A stretch of 6,664 bases of DNA from an uncultured Prevotella sp. (lineage in GTDB: Bacteria > Bacteroidota > Bacteroidia > Bacteroidales > Bacteroidaceae), in contig USCM01000113.1 of the NCBI GenBank assembly GCA_900553155.1, positions 1 through 6,664 on the forward strand, read 5' to 3'. The notes beneath the pieces are model-generated. The model worked only from the letters and a program-made list of their open reading frames with translations. It was not told the DNA's origin and ran no database searches. Shown here piece after piece: positions 1 to 6,079 of this stretch. Positions within the stretch are counted from its first letter, which is position 1, and every line of letters begins with the position of its first letter. Position numbers and translations under genes: made by a program.

Positions 1-348
1 CTCGCTGGCAAGGGCTGTAGAGCCGAGGATAACCATCTCGTTGTCTATCCCAGCCGAATTGCTCATTATCCCGAGTGTGGTCGATGTAAGCAGCTGGCTC
101 TTTCCAGAGGAGCGTCCGTTGGAATTGTTTTGGTCTTCCTTGATAAGCAGCTTAACGTTGGCCTGGTATATAGGTGTGGTAAACTTGAGGTAAATCACAG
201 CCAAGCTAAGGCAAACGACAAGCGACAGTACGAACCACTTCCAGTTGAGCACAACCATGGTGTAGAGCGTCCTGATATCAAACGACGACTTCTCAGTTTC
301 GTTTTCTTGCTGGACATTATACAGTCCTACGTTTTTGTTTTCTTCCAT
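1..348 (-). CDS. Polysaccharide chain-length / export protein (Wzz/Wzc-like), N-terminal fragment
   Basis: This is the first 116 codons of a minus-strand gene that leaves the window at its left edge. The start is the ATG at 346-348, preceded by an A-rich stretch typical of Bacteroidota starts. The protein opens MEENKNVGLYNVQQENE, a polar cytoplasmic leader. A hydrophobic segment follows at about residues 35-55 (WKWFVLSLVVCLSLAVIYL), then KFTTPIYQANVKLLIKEDQ, the typical start of the periplasmic Wzz domain. In Bacteroidota, proteins beginning this way usually continue into a cytoplasmic BY-kinase domain (Wzc type) and control length and export of capsule or exopolysaccharide from the inner membrane. 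The kinase half is outside the window, so a Wzz-only protein cannot be excluded. It lies 58 nt downstream of rmlA on the same strand and is probably co-transcribed with it. The family is fairly sure; the full architecture is inferred. Confidence 0.85.
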   Translation of the reverse strand, partial: MEENKNVGLYNVQQENETEKSSFDIRTLYTMVVLNWKWFVLSLVVCLSLAVIYLKFTTPIYQANVKLLIKEDQNNSNGRSSGKSQLLTSTTLGIMSNSAGIDNEMVILGSTALASE

Positions 349-362
349 TTCTTTTTAGTATG

Positions 363-385
363 CAATAATGTGTTTGCACTTATTG
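363..385 (-). other. Intercistronic stem-loop between rmlA and the wzc-like gene
   Basis: Read on the minus strand, CAATAAGTG pairs with CACaTTATTG, giving nine base pairs with one bulged A and a CAAA tetraloop. It ends about 15 nt before the downstream start codon and has no following U-tract, so it is not an intrinsic terminator. It could be an mRNA processing or stabilising element, or could tune translation of the export gene. The function is inferred only. Confidence 0.45.
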
Positions 386-406
386 TGTCCTGATATGCGT
401 TTCTTA

Positions 407-1288
407 TTATCGTCCGTTCTCGGCGAGTTGCAGCAGATACTTGCCATAATTGTTCTTGCTCATGGGCTTGGCGATGTCCTTAAGCTTCTCGCTGTCTATC
501 CATCCCTTCTTGAAGGCTATCTCCTCAAGGCAAGCCACCTTCAGTCCCTGTCGCTTCTCAATCACCTCGATAAAGGTGCTTGCCTCCGACAGGCTGTCGT
601 GTGTGCCGGTGTCGAGCCATGCAAAGCCGCGCTGGAGGGTCTTCACCTTAAGGTTGCCCTGGGCAAGATACTCCTGGTTTACGGTTGTAATCTCCAGCTC
701 GCCACGCTTGCTTGGCTTGATGTGGTTGGCTATCTCCACCACGCTGTTGGGGTAGAAGTACAGGCCCACAACGGCATAGTTGCTCTTGGGATGTTCGGGC
801 TTCTCCTCAATGCTCAGGCAGTTGCCGTTGCTGTCGAATTCTGCCACGCCGTAGCGTTCGGGGTCGTTGACGTAATAGCCAAACACCGTGGCCTTGCCTT
901 CCTGCTCCACATTCTGCACACTCTCGTGCAGAAGCTGTGTGAATCCGGCACCGTAGAAGATGTTGTCGCCCAACACAAGGCATGCCGAATCGCCTCCAAG
1001 AAAGTCGGCGCCAATGATAAAGGCCTGCGCCAAACCGCCGGGGTAGGGCTGCTCGGCATACTCGAACTTCACGCCAAAGTTGCTGCCGTCGCCAAGCAGA
1101 CGCTTGAACGAAGGCAAATCGTCTGGGGTGGATATGATAAGAATCTCCCTAATGTCCGCCAGCATAAGCACGGAGATGGGATAGTATATCATTGGCTTGT
1201 CGAAGATAGGGATAAGCTGCTTGCTGATGCCCTTTGTGATTGGGTAAAGCCGTGTACCCGAACCACCGGCTAAAACGATTCCTTTCAT
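407..1288 (-). CDS. rmlA: Glucose-1-phosphate thymidylyltransferase (dTDP-glucose synthase)
   Basis: This cytoplasmic enzyme joins glucose-1-phosphate and dTTP into dTDP-glucose plus pyrophosphate. It is the first step of dTDP-L-rhamnose and related deoxysugar synthesis for surface polysaccharide. The 293-aa length is usual for RmlA. Visible motifs are the N-terminal nucleotide-binding loop LAGGSGTRLYP (6-16), SKQLIPIFDKPMIYYPISVLM (22-42), LGDNIFYG (106-113, with the metal-binding Asp108), EEKP (161-164), GELEIT (196-201) and WLDTGTHDSL (224-233, with Asp226). The start is set at MKGIVLAGG (ATG at 1286-1288). An in-frame ATG 20 codons upstream adds residues not seen in the family and lies inside the -7 promoter box, so it would be at or before the transcription start. 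The neighbouring chain-length/export gene downstream places it in a polysaccharide locus. No other rml genes are visible. Confidence 0.97.
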   Translation of the reverse strand: MKGIVLAGGSGTRLYPITKGISKQLIPIFDKPMIYYPISVLMLADIREILIISTPDDLPSFKRLLGDGSNFGVKFEYAEQPYPGGLAQAFIIGADFLGGDSACLVLGDNIFYGAGFTQLLHESVQNVEQEGKATVFGYYVNDPERYGVAEFDSNGNCLSIEEKPEHPKSNYAVVGLYFYPNSVVEIANHIKPSKRGELEITTVNQEYLAQGNLKVKTLQRGFAWLDTGTHDSLSEASTFIEVIEKRQGLKVACLEEIAFKKGWIDSEKLKDIAKPMSKNNYGKYLLQLAENGR

Positions 1289-1345
1289 AGTCGTAAGGGG
1301 TATTGTTGTACTGATTAATGTTCCGGAAAGTGCATAAAATGCGTA

Positions 1346-1353
1346 CAAAGATA
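1346..1353 (-). promoter_or_regulatory. -7 box of the rmlA promoter
   Basis: The minus strand reads TATCTTTG, a match to the Bacteroidota -7 consensus TAnnTTTG, about 57 nt before the rmlA ATG. No good TTTG lies at the -33 spacing; the best candidate is CTGG with a 21-nt spacer. The promoter may be weak or activator-dependent. Its position also argues against the upstream alternative start of rmlA. Confidence 0.55.
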
Positions 1354-1445
1354 ATAATAATAGTTGGAATACTGCCAGGTATTGATATAAAAAAGAGCCC
1401 CTTAATATAATATTGTCAAATAATTACTTCTATCATCACAAAACT

Positions 1446-1477
1446 TTTGCGAGATTGGAATAGTTTTATTAATTTTG
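1446..1477 (+). promoter_or_regulatory. Consensus Bacteroidota promoter for the 210-aa unknown gene
   Basis: TTTG at 1446-1449, a 20-nt spacer, then TAATTTTG at 1470-1477 match the primary sigma factor consensus of this phylum (TTTG, about 20 nt, TAnnTTTG). Transcription would start near 1484, leaving a leader of about 100 nt before the ATG at 1583. Together with the minus-strand rmlA promoter, this makes 1289-1582 a divergent promoter region. Confidence 0.75.
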
Positions 1478-1488
1478 CATAAAATAGG

Positions 1489-1551
1489 CAATGCCTTGCA
1501 CTCTCGCAAACAGCGGGATGCTGCATTGAGGCTCAGGGCCTTTATGCAAGG
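1489..1551 (+). other. Structured 5' leader (multi-helix, possible cis-regulatory RNA)
   Basis: Directly downstream of the predicted transcription start, CCTTGCA (1494-1500) is complementary to TGCAAGG (1545-1551). This would close a domain with two internal hairpins: TCTCGC/GCGGGA (1502-1507 with 1513-1518, loop AAACA, one G-U pair) and AGGC/GCCT (1529-1532 with 1538-1541, five-nt loop). The overall shape is a three-way junction. A competing helix, CAATGC (1489-1494) with GCATTG (1523-1528), cannot form at the same time as the closing stem plus the second strand context. I cannot match it to a riboswitch class I know. It could be a regulatory leader, a protein-binding site or chance pairing. 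Confidence 0.4.
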
Positions 1552-1582
1552 TTAAACATTAAAATATAAACATTACACAAAC

Positions 1583-2215
1583 ATGGGATTCTTATCAAGA
1601 CTTTTCAGCAAAAAGGACGATAATAACAAGACAGGCGGAATGGAAGACTACATGCAGTTGGTGCGTGTGTACTTCCAGGCTTCTATAGCGGCAAACGTTG
1701 GCATTACCAATCTTGCTATGCTGCCAGACCTCCGCGTGTTCAAGTCGACACTGCATGTGCAGACCATCAACAACAAGCTCGGACTCGGCGAGAAGAGCGC
1801 CTGCCGCAAGATGCTAAAAGAAATCTACGGCACCGACGACCTCTTCTTTAAGGAGGTAGACCAAAGCATACGCAAGAACTGCCGCAAGATGCAGGACGTG
1901 CAGGTGTATCTCGTTCAGTTCCAAAGCTTCACACAGGACATGATGATGCTTATGGGCAACCTTATGAAGTTTAAGCTTCGCCTCCCCTCTGTCTTCAAGA
2001 GCGCACTGTACAAGATGACGGAGAAAACCGTTGCCGGCATATTCACAAAGAACGACTATACCGACCCGGCTGTGCTGAAGGCTGTGGTGGCTATACGACA
2101 GTACAACAACCGCCTCGGATTCTCGCAGAAGTGGATTGTCGACTTTGTATATCAGGTGGTGATGCTTGCCAAGAAAGAACCAAAGCCTGCCGAAGAAGAT
2201 AAGGAAAAGAAATAA
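1583..2215 (+). CDS. Conserved-looking hypothetical protein, 210 aa, mostly helical
   Basis: I do not recognise this protein. The start is the ATG at 1583, preceded by the A/T-rich sequence normal here, and the stop is at 2213-2215. The N-terminus MGFLSRLFSKK is short, amphipathic and basic, and could associate peripherally with the membrane. No signal peptide or clear transmembrane helix is visible. A predicted helical body covers about residues 20-195 and includes a Met-rich stretch (DMMMLMGNLMKFKLRLP, about 119-135). The tail from about 197 (KKEPKPAEEDKEKK) is highly charged and probably disordered. There are no catalytic motifs or Cys/His metal clusters that I can identify. Codon use resembles its neighbours, so recent transfer is not suggested. 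It has its own strong promoter and a structured leader, diverges from rmlA, and is separated from the downstream unit by another promoter. It is a real gene of unknown role. Confidence 0.85.
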   Translation: MGFLSRLFSKKDDNNKTGGMEDYMQLVRVYFQASIAANVGITNLAMLPDLRVFKSTLHVQTINNKLGLGEKSACRKMLKEIYGTDDLFFKEVDQSIRKNCRKMQDVQVYLVQFQSFTQDMMMLMGNLMKFKLRLPSVFKSALYKMTEKTVAGIFTKNDYTDPAVLKAVVAIRQYNNRLGFSQKWIVDFVYQVVMLAKKEPKPAEEDKEKK

Positions 2216-2216
2216 A

Positions 2217-2251
2217 GGCACACCGCAAAAAAATGCAATAAATTTTGTGCC
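2217..2251 (+). terminator. Weak inverted repeat after the 210-aa gene
   Basis: GGCACA (2217-2222) is complementary to TGTGCC (2246-2251), with a 23-nt A-rich loop and a short U-poor tail (GTTTCAC). It begins two bases after the stop codon. It may act as a weak terminator, but the long loop and absent U-tract make this doubtful. The right arm overlaps the -33 box of the next promoter. Confidence 0.25.
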
Positions 2252-2276
2252 GTTTCACAGAAATAAGTTAATTTTG
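2244..2276 (+). promoter_or_regulatory. Consensus promoter of the coiled-coil / zapA / rny unit
   Basis: TTTG (2244-2247), a 21-nt spacer and TAATTTTG (2269-2276) fit the Bacteroidota consensus. Transcription would begin near 2283, about 12 nt before the ATG at 2295, giving a very short leader. No comparable promoter is seen before zapA or rny, which supports a single three-gene transcript. Confidence 0.75.
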
Positions 2277-2294
2277 TAATCAAATAGTAGCATA

Positions 2295-2591
2295 ATGGAA
2301 GCCGACGCCAAATCTATCGACCTTTTCACAACACGTGTCAGGCAGATGATTCTTCAGTACGAGGAGTTAAGGGGGCATAATGTCGCGCTCAACGCCACAG
2401 TAGAGGGGCTGAGGGTACGCATAAGCCAACTTGAGGCGCAAATCGCACAACTGCAGAACGATTACAAGAGTCTGAAAATGGCACGTATGGTCGAGATAGC
2501 CAACGGCGACATGGAGAATGCTCAGAAGCGCCTTGCCAAGCTCATCAGAGATGTAGACAAGTGTATAACGCTTGTAAGCGAAAGCAAGTAG
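2295..2591 (+). CDS. Small coiled-coil protein upstream of zapA (possible division accessory factor)
   Basis: This 98-aa soluble protein has no signal peptide or membrane segment. Residues from about 13 to 65 show heptad-like hydrophobic spacing (VRQMILQYEELRGHNVALNATVEGLRVRISQLEAQIAQL in segments), so a long parallel or antiparallel coiled coil is likely. The conserved-looking C-terminus RLAKLIRDVDKCITLVSE forms another amphipathic helix. It is the first gene of the unit, 69 nt before the zapA start. In other bacteria small coiled-coil proteins sit next to or partner with ZapA (ZapB in Escherichia coli, for example). Position and shape suggest a comparable Z-ring role, but the sequence is too low in complexity to prove homology to ZapB. 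The start is the only ATG close to the promoter. The gene is confident; the function is inferred. Confidence 0.85.
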   Translation: MEADAKSIDLFTTRVRQMILQYEELRGHNVALNATVEGLRVRISQLEAQIAQLQNDYKSLKMARMVEIANGDMENAQKRLAKLIRDVDKCITLVSESK

Positions 2592-2660
2592 ACCGACTAA
2601 ACCATCTCTCACCACAAAGCATACTTCAAACCCACGAACGTGCCCCAATACATCAACACA

Positions 2661-2966
2661 ATGGCAGAAGAAAACCAAGAGAAACTGCGTATAAGGCTTC
2701 ATGTATACGACACCGAAATACCGGTGAACGTGCGTCCACAGGACGAGCCCTACTATCGCGATGCCGCTCAGTTGATAACAACTACCGTCAACGCATACGC
2801 GTCAAGGTACAAGGGACCCAAAAACGAGAAAGAACTGCTGTATATGGCGCTCATCGATATCGCTCTGAGATATCAGATGGAAATGTCGCGCAACGACACA
2901 AAGCCTTACGACGACATCATCAGCAAGCTTACGCAAGAGATTGAGGATGTGCTCAAGAAGGAGTAG
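2661..2966 (+). CDS. zapA: Cell division protein ZapA
   Basis: This 101-aa cytoplasmic protein binds FtsZ and cross-links protofilaments in the division ring. The N-terminal beta-strand region KLRIRLHVYDTEIPVNVRPQDE is followed by YYRDAAQLITTTVNAYASRY and LLYMALIDIALRYQME, the usual ZapA order of a small globular head and then a C-terminal helix for dimer/tetramer formation (about residues 75-101, ending IEDVLKKE). Length is typical for the family. The ATG at 2661 is chosen over an in-frame GTG at 2640 because family members begin a few residues before the KLRIRL strand. It lies 69 nt after the coiled-coil gene and 65 nt before rny, all on one strand. ZapA in Bacteroidota is divergent, so the assignment combines sequence pattern with the neighbour rny. 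Confidence 0.85.
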   Translation: MAEENQEKLRIRLHVYDTEIPVNVRPQDEPYYRDAAQLITTTVNAYASRYKGPKNEKELLYMALIDIALRYQMEMSRNDTKPYDDIISKLTQEIEDVLKKE

Positions 2967-3031
2967 GAGGGCTATTTCCAAAACAAACGGAACGTATCAC
3001 ACATATTAATAATGTATAATAAAATATAATA

Positions 3032-4567
3032 ATGTTAGGTATCTTAATCAGTGCCGTGCTCGCTCTCATCGTAGGCGCAGCAGCAGGCTATACTATTTTC
3101 CGCTATGTAATCAAGGGAAAATATAATGAAATGATTGCAGCCGCCAACAAGGAGGCTGAAGTTGTAAAGGAGAAGAAGCTCCTTGAGGTAAAGGAGAAGT
3201 TCCTCAACAAGAAGGCTGAACTCGAGAAGGAGGTGCAAACGCGCAACCAGAAGATACAGCAGAGCGAGAACCGCTTGAAGCAGCGTGAGATATCGCTCAA
3301 CCAGCGTCAGGAAGAACTGGGCCGCCGCAAGCAGGAGTGCGACCAGAGCGCACAGCGTATTGAGAACGAGAAGAAGCTCATAGCCCTCAAGCAGGAGGAG
3401 CTCGAGAAGATGCAGATTAAGGAGCGCGAGAAGCTCGAGGAACTCTCGGGTCTCAGCGCCGAGGAGGCTAAGAACCGCCTCGTGGAGAGCCTCAAGGACG
3501 AGGCACGCACCGACGCGGCATCTTACGTAAACGAGATTATGGACGAGGCAAAGCTCAATGCCAACACACAGGCAAAGAAGATTGTTATCCAGACCATACA
3601 GCGCGTGGCTACCGAGACCGCCATCGAAAACTCGGTATCCGTGTTCCACATCGAGAACGACGAGGTAAAGGGCCGCATCATCGGTCGTGAGGGCCGCAAC
3701 ATCCGCGCTCTTGAGGCTGCCACAGGTGTCGAGATTGTGGTAGACGATACACCGGAGGCTATAGTTATATCAGCCTTCGACCCCGTACGTCGTGAGGTTT
3801 GCCGCCTTGCCCTGCACCAGCTCGTAGCCGACGGACGTATCCACCCGGCACGCATCGAGGAGGTTGTGGCAAAGGTTAAGAAGCAGCTCGACAACGAAAT
3901 TATCGAGACCGGTAAGCGCACAGCCATCGACCTCGGTATCCACGGCCTGCACCCAGAGCTTATCCGCATTATCGGTAAGATGAAGTATCGCTCGTCGTAC
4001 GGTCAGAACCTCTTGCAGCACGCTCGCGAGACAGCCAACCTCTGTGCCGTTATGGCAGCCGAGTTGGGCTTGAACCCGAAGAAGGCAAAGCGTGCCGGCT
4101 TGCTGCACGATATAGGTAAGGTGCCCGATGAGGAGAGCGAATTGCCGCACGCACTCTACGGTGCCAAGATTGCCGAGAAGTACAAGGAGAAGCCAGACAT
4201 CTGCAATGCTATCGGCGCTCACCACGACGAGATGGAGATGAACACCCTCCTTGCACCTATTGTACAGGTTTGCGACGCCATCTCTGGCGCACGTCCAGGT
4301 GCCCGCCGCGAGATTGTCGAGGCTTACATCAAGCGTCTTAACGACCTTGAGGCTATCGCCATGTCTTACCCTGGCGTTACAAAGACATACGCCATCCAGG
4401 CTGGTCGCGAGCTCCGTGTTATCGTTGGAGCCGACAAGATGGACGATAAGGAGACCGAGAACTTGTCTGGCGAGATAGCCAACAAGATTCAGACCGAGAT
4501 GACATATCCTGGTCAGGTCAAGATCACAGTAATTCGCGAGACACGCTCGGTAGCTTACGCTAAGTAA
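3032..4567 (+). CDS. rny: Ribonuclease Y
   Basis: This 511-aa membrane-anchored endoribonuclease starts bulk mRNA decay and processing by cutting single-stranded RNA. The domains are all present in order. An N-terminal transmembrane anchor lies at about residues 3-27. A long charged coiled coil runs from about 33 to 180, rich in Glu, Lys and Gln. A KH RNA-binding domain carries GRIIGREGRNI (214-224). A metal-dependent HD phosphohydrolase domain has His330 (LLQHARETANL), the His359-Asp360 pair (LLHDIGKVPDEE), His397-His398 (GAHHDE) and Asp415 (VCDAISGARPGARRE). The C-terminal YPGQVKITVIRETRSVAYAK is the usual family ending. Length is normal (about 510-520) and no key residue is missing. It is the last gene of the unit after zapA and is followed 21 nt later by a strong terminator. 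Confidence 0.98.
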   Translation: MLGILISAVLALIVGAAAGYTIFRYVIKGKYNEMIAAANKEAEVVKEKKLLEVKEKFLNKKAELEKEVQTRNQKIQQSENRLKQREISLNQRQEELGRRKQECDQSAQRIENEKKLIALKQEELEKMQIKEREKLEELSGLSAEEAKNRLVESLKDEARTDAASYVNEIMDEAKLNANTQAKKIVIQTIQRVATETAIENSVSVFHIENDEVKGRIIGREGRNIRALEAATGVEIVVDDTPEAIVISAFDPVRREVCRLALHQLVADGRIHPARIEEVVAKVKKQLDNEIIETGKRTAIDLGIHGLHPELIRIIGKMKYRSSYGQNLLQHARETANLCAVMAAELGLNPKKAKRAGLLHDIGKVPDEESELPHALYGAKIAEKYKEKPDICNAIGAHHDEMEMNTLLAPIVQVCDAISGARPGARREIVEAYIKRLNDLEAIAMSYPGVTKTYAIQAGRELRVIVGADKMDDKETENLSGEIANKIQTEMTYPGQVKITVIRETRSVAYAK

Positions 4568-4588
4568 GCACGGGCGTTGCCAAAGGAT

Positions 4589-4638
4589 AAAACAAAAAGT
4601 CCCGAAGGAGCAATGGCTTCTTCGGGACTTTTTGTTTT
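4589..4638. terminator. Bidirectional intrinsic terminator between rny and ansA
   Basis: There are two perfect 19-nt arms, 4589-4607 and 4620-4638. The core CCCGAAG/CTTCGGG is flanked by AAAACAAAAAGT on the left and ACTTTTTGTTTT on the right. The 12-nt loop can itself pair AGC with GCT. Either strand therefore gives a GC-rich hairpin followed by a T-rich tract. It lies between the stops of the convergent rny (4567) and ansA (4659) genes and can serve both. Confidence 0.93.
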
Positions 4639-4658
4639 GTTGTATATCAGTAGGCTGT

Positions 4659-5711
4659 CTACTTCGTTATCTCGCCACAAATGTTAGTGTTCATCAAGTT
4701 GCGGATGGTATGGCAGTCGGAGTAATGCGCTTGCAAGAACATCAACTTTGTAACAGCACTCTCCACCGTCGAGTCGTATCCGCTTACAATGCCGGCATCC
4801 TTAAGCTGGTAGCTCGCCTCGTAGCGGCCCATCTTTACGTTGCCAGCCACACACTGCGTTATGTTCACCACCGTCACGCCACGCTTCGTGGCATCCATAA
4901 GCAGCTGTCTAATCCAAGGCTTCTGCGGAGCGTTGCCGCTGCCGAACGAGCGCATAACGATACCTCTAAGCTCGGGAGCCTCAAGCACATGGCGCACAAT
5001 GTTCTGCTGGATGCCCGGGAAGAGCGAGAAAACCACAACGTTAGGGTCCATGGCAAAGTGCGGAATCATCGGACGTGTGTAGTCGGGCTTAAGGATAAAG
5101 TGGGGGTTAAACTGAAACTCGACGCCTGCCTCGCACAGATGCGGATAGTTGAAGGTGTTGAAAGCGTTAAATCCGTCGGCACTCTCCTTGGTGCTTCGGT
5201 TGCCACGCAGCAGTCGGCCGCCAAAGAAGATGCACACCTCCGGCACCATCGGATGGCCGTTGTCGTCGTAAGCCGAAGCCAGCTCAATACTCGTCACAAG
5301 GTTCTCCTTGCCGTCGGTACGCAACTGACCGATAGGCAGCTGCGAGCCGGTAAGGATAACAGGCTTGGTCAAGTTCTCGAGCATAAACGACAATGCACTT
5401 GCCGTGTAAGCCATAGTGTCGGTGCCATGCAGAATCACGAAGCCGTCGTAACGGTCGTATCCGTCGGCAATGATGCGCACAATCTGAGCCCAGCGTCTAA
5501 GCGAAATGTCCGACGAGTCGATTGGCGGCGTAAACTGGTAAGTGTCTACGTCCGTCTTAAGGTAGGCAAATTCGGGAAGATTGGCAATGAGGTGCTCGAA
5601 GTTGAGGGGTTCGAGAGCACCGGTCTTTGGATTGCGTCCCATACCAATAGTACCGCCGGTATAAATCAGCAGCACTTTGTGGTGGCGCTTGTTGGCATTG
5701 TCGATGTTCAT
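4659..5711 (-). CDS. ansA: Type I L-asparaginase (cytoplasmic)
   Basis: This enzyme hydrolyses L-asparagine to L-aspartate and ammonia. It is 350 aa with no signal peptide, which together with the motifs points to the cytoplasmic type I enzyme rather than the periplasmic type II form. Family signatures are YTGGTIGM (17-24, nucleophile Thr18), HGTDTM (95-100, catalytic Thr97 and Asp98), TGSQLP (121-126), RTDGKENL (131-138) and GNRSTKESADGFNAFN (170-185, probable catalytic Lys175). The C-terminal part carries RSFGSGNAP (254-262), a binding-site loop seen in type I enzymes. Length agrees with the family (about 340-350). The start is the ATG at 5711. The predicted -7 box lies 25 nt upstream, leaving little room for a longer form. 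It is monocistronic in this window: its own promoter upstream and the shared terminator downstream. Confidence 0.96.
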   Translation of the reverse strand: MNIDNANKRHHKVLLIYTGGTIGMGRNPKTGALEPLNFEHLIANLPEFAYLKTDVDTYQFTPPIDSSDISLRRWAQIVRIIADGYDRYDGFVILHGTDTMAYTASALSFMLENLTKPVILTGSQLPIGQLRTDGKENLVTSIELASAYDDNGHPMVPEVCIFFGGRLLRGNRSTKESADGFNAFNTFNYPHLCEAGVEFQFNPHFILKPDYTRPMIPHFAMDPNVVVFSLFPGIQQNIVRHVLEAPELRGIVMRSFGSGNAPQKPWIRQLLMDATKRGVTVVNITQCVAGNVKMGRYEASYQLKDAGIVSGYDSTVESAVTKLMFLQAHYSDCHTIRNLMNTNICGEITK

Positions 5712-5736
5712 TTGTGGTATATTGTTATATATGGGG

Positions 5737-5744
5737 CAAAATTA
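5737..5744 (-). promoter_or_regulatory. -7 box of the ansA promoter
   Basis: The minus strand reads TAATTTTG, identical to the -7 boxes of the two plus-strand promoters in this window (1470-1477 and 2269-2276). It lies 25 nt before the ansA ATG. The -33 element is poor; TCTG at 5762-5765 with a 17-nt spacer is the nearest resemblance. Confidence 0.6.
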
Positions 5745-5818
5745 ATATAAAAATATGATAACAGAGATTCTTTGCCAAGGTATTTTCCATTTAAATGCTC
5801 CTAAATTACAATATTTCG

Positions 5819-5851
5819 GTTTTTAGCCCTAAAAACTACGATATTCGTAGT
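5819..5851. repeat. Two abutting AT-rich palindromes
   Basis: GTTTTTAG-CC-CTAAAAAC (5819-5836) is a perfect 8-bp inverted repeat with a 2-nt centre. ACTACGA-TAT-TCGTAGT (5835-5851) is a perfect 7-bp inverted repeat with a 3-nt centre. They share two bases. They sit upstream of the ansA promoter in non-coding DNA. They could be regulator-binding sites, or part of a dispersed intergenic repeat. The stretch 5852-5925 shows nothing else I can name. Confidence 0.6.
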
Positions 5852-5925
5852 GTTGTGTGGCGATTTGTAAGATATAAACCAAGTATCGGGTATGTATACA
5901 GGTGTATCTGCTTTCGTTTTGACAT

Positions 5926-6060
5926 ATTCCAACTAAGGCTTAATTGGTCAGTCATTAAGGCTTAATTGGTCAGTCATTAAGGCTTAATTGGTCGGTCATT
6001 AAGGCTTAATTGGTCGGTCATTAAGGCTTAATTGGTCAGTCATTAAGCCTTGGTTGGAAT
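5926..6060. repeat. Five 22-bp tandem repeats bounded by an 18-bp inverted repeat
   Basis: Five head-to-tail copies of a 22-bp unit run from 5934 to 6043. Each starts TAAGGCTTAATTGGTC and ends GTCAT. Copies 1, 2 and 5 carry A, and copies 3 and 4 carry G, at the single variable position (TCAGTC or TCGGTC). Each junction between copies forms the palindrome ATTAAGGCTTAAT. The block ends are inverted: ATTCCAACTAAGGCTTAA (5926-5943) and TTAAGCCTTGGTTGGAAT (6043-6060) are reverse complements with one mismatch. GACAT flanks both ends in mirror orientation, offset by two bases on the left. No ORF uses the block. It resembles a minisatellite or an array of binding sites rather than CRISPR, because there are no spacers. 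Confidence 0.95.
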
Positions 6061-6079
6061 GTCGTTAAGAGATTGTTGT

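Noticed and set aside
368..1273. Long plus-strand open frame of about 300 aa
   Set aside because: It lies antisense over rmlA, whose motifs are unmistakable. Its translation is Leu/Val/His-rich with no recognisable domain, typical of a shadow frame.
1289..1348. N-terminal extension of rmlA from an upstream ATG
   Set aside because: The added 20 residues are not seen in the family and the codon overlaps the predicted -7 box.
2967..3031. 6S RNA next to zapA
   Set aside because: In some other bacteria ssrS lies beside zapA, but only 65 nt separate zapA and rny here, too short for 6S RNA, and there is no promoter.
3044..3649. Minus-strand open frame within rny
   Set aside because: Leu-rich antisense translation of the Glu/Lys-rich coiled coil of RNase Y; a composition artefact.
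4632..5750. Plus-strand open frame of 372 aa
   Set aside because: It is antisense to ansA for almost its full length, begins inside the terminator and has no family features. ansA has all its catalytic motifs.
5934..6043. CRISPR array
   Set aside because: The units are directly contiguous with no spacers, there are no cas genes, and the period is only 22 bp.
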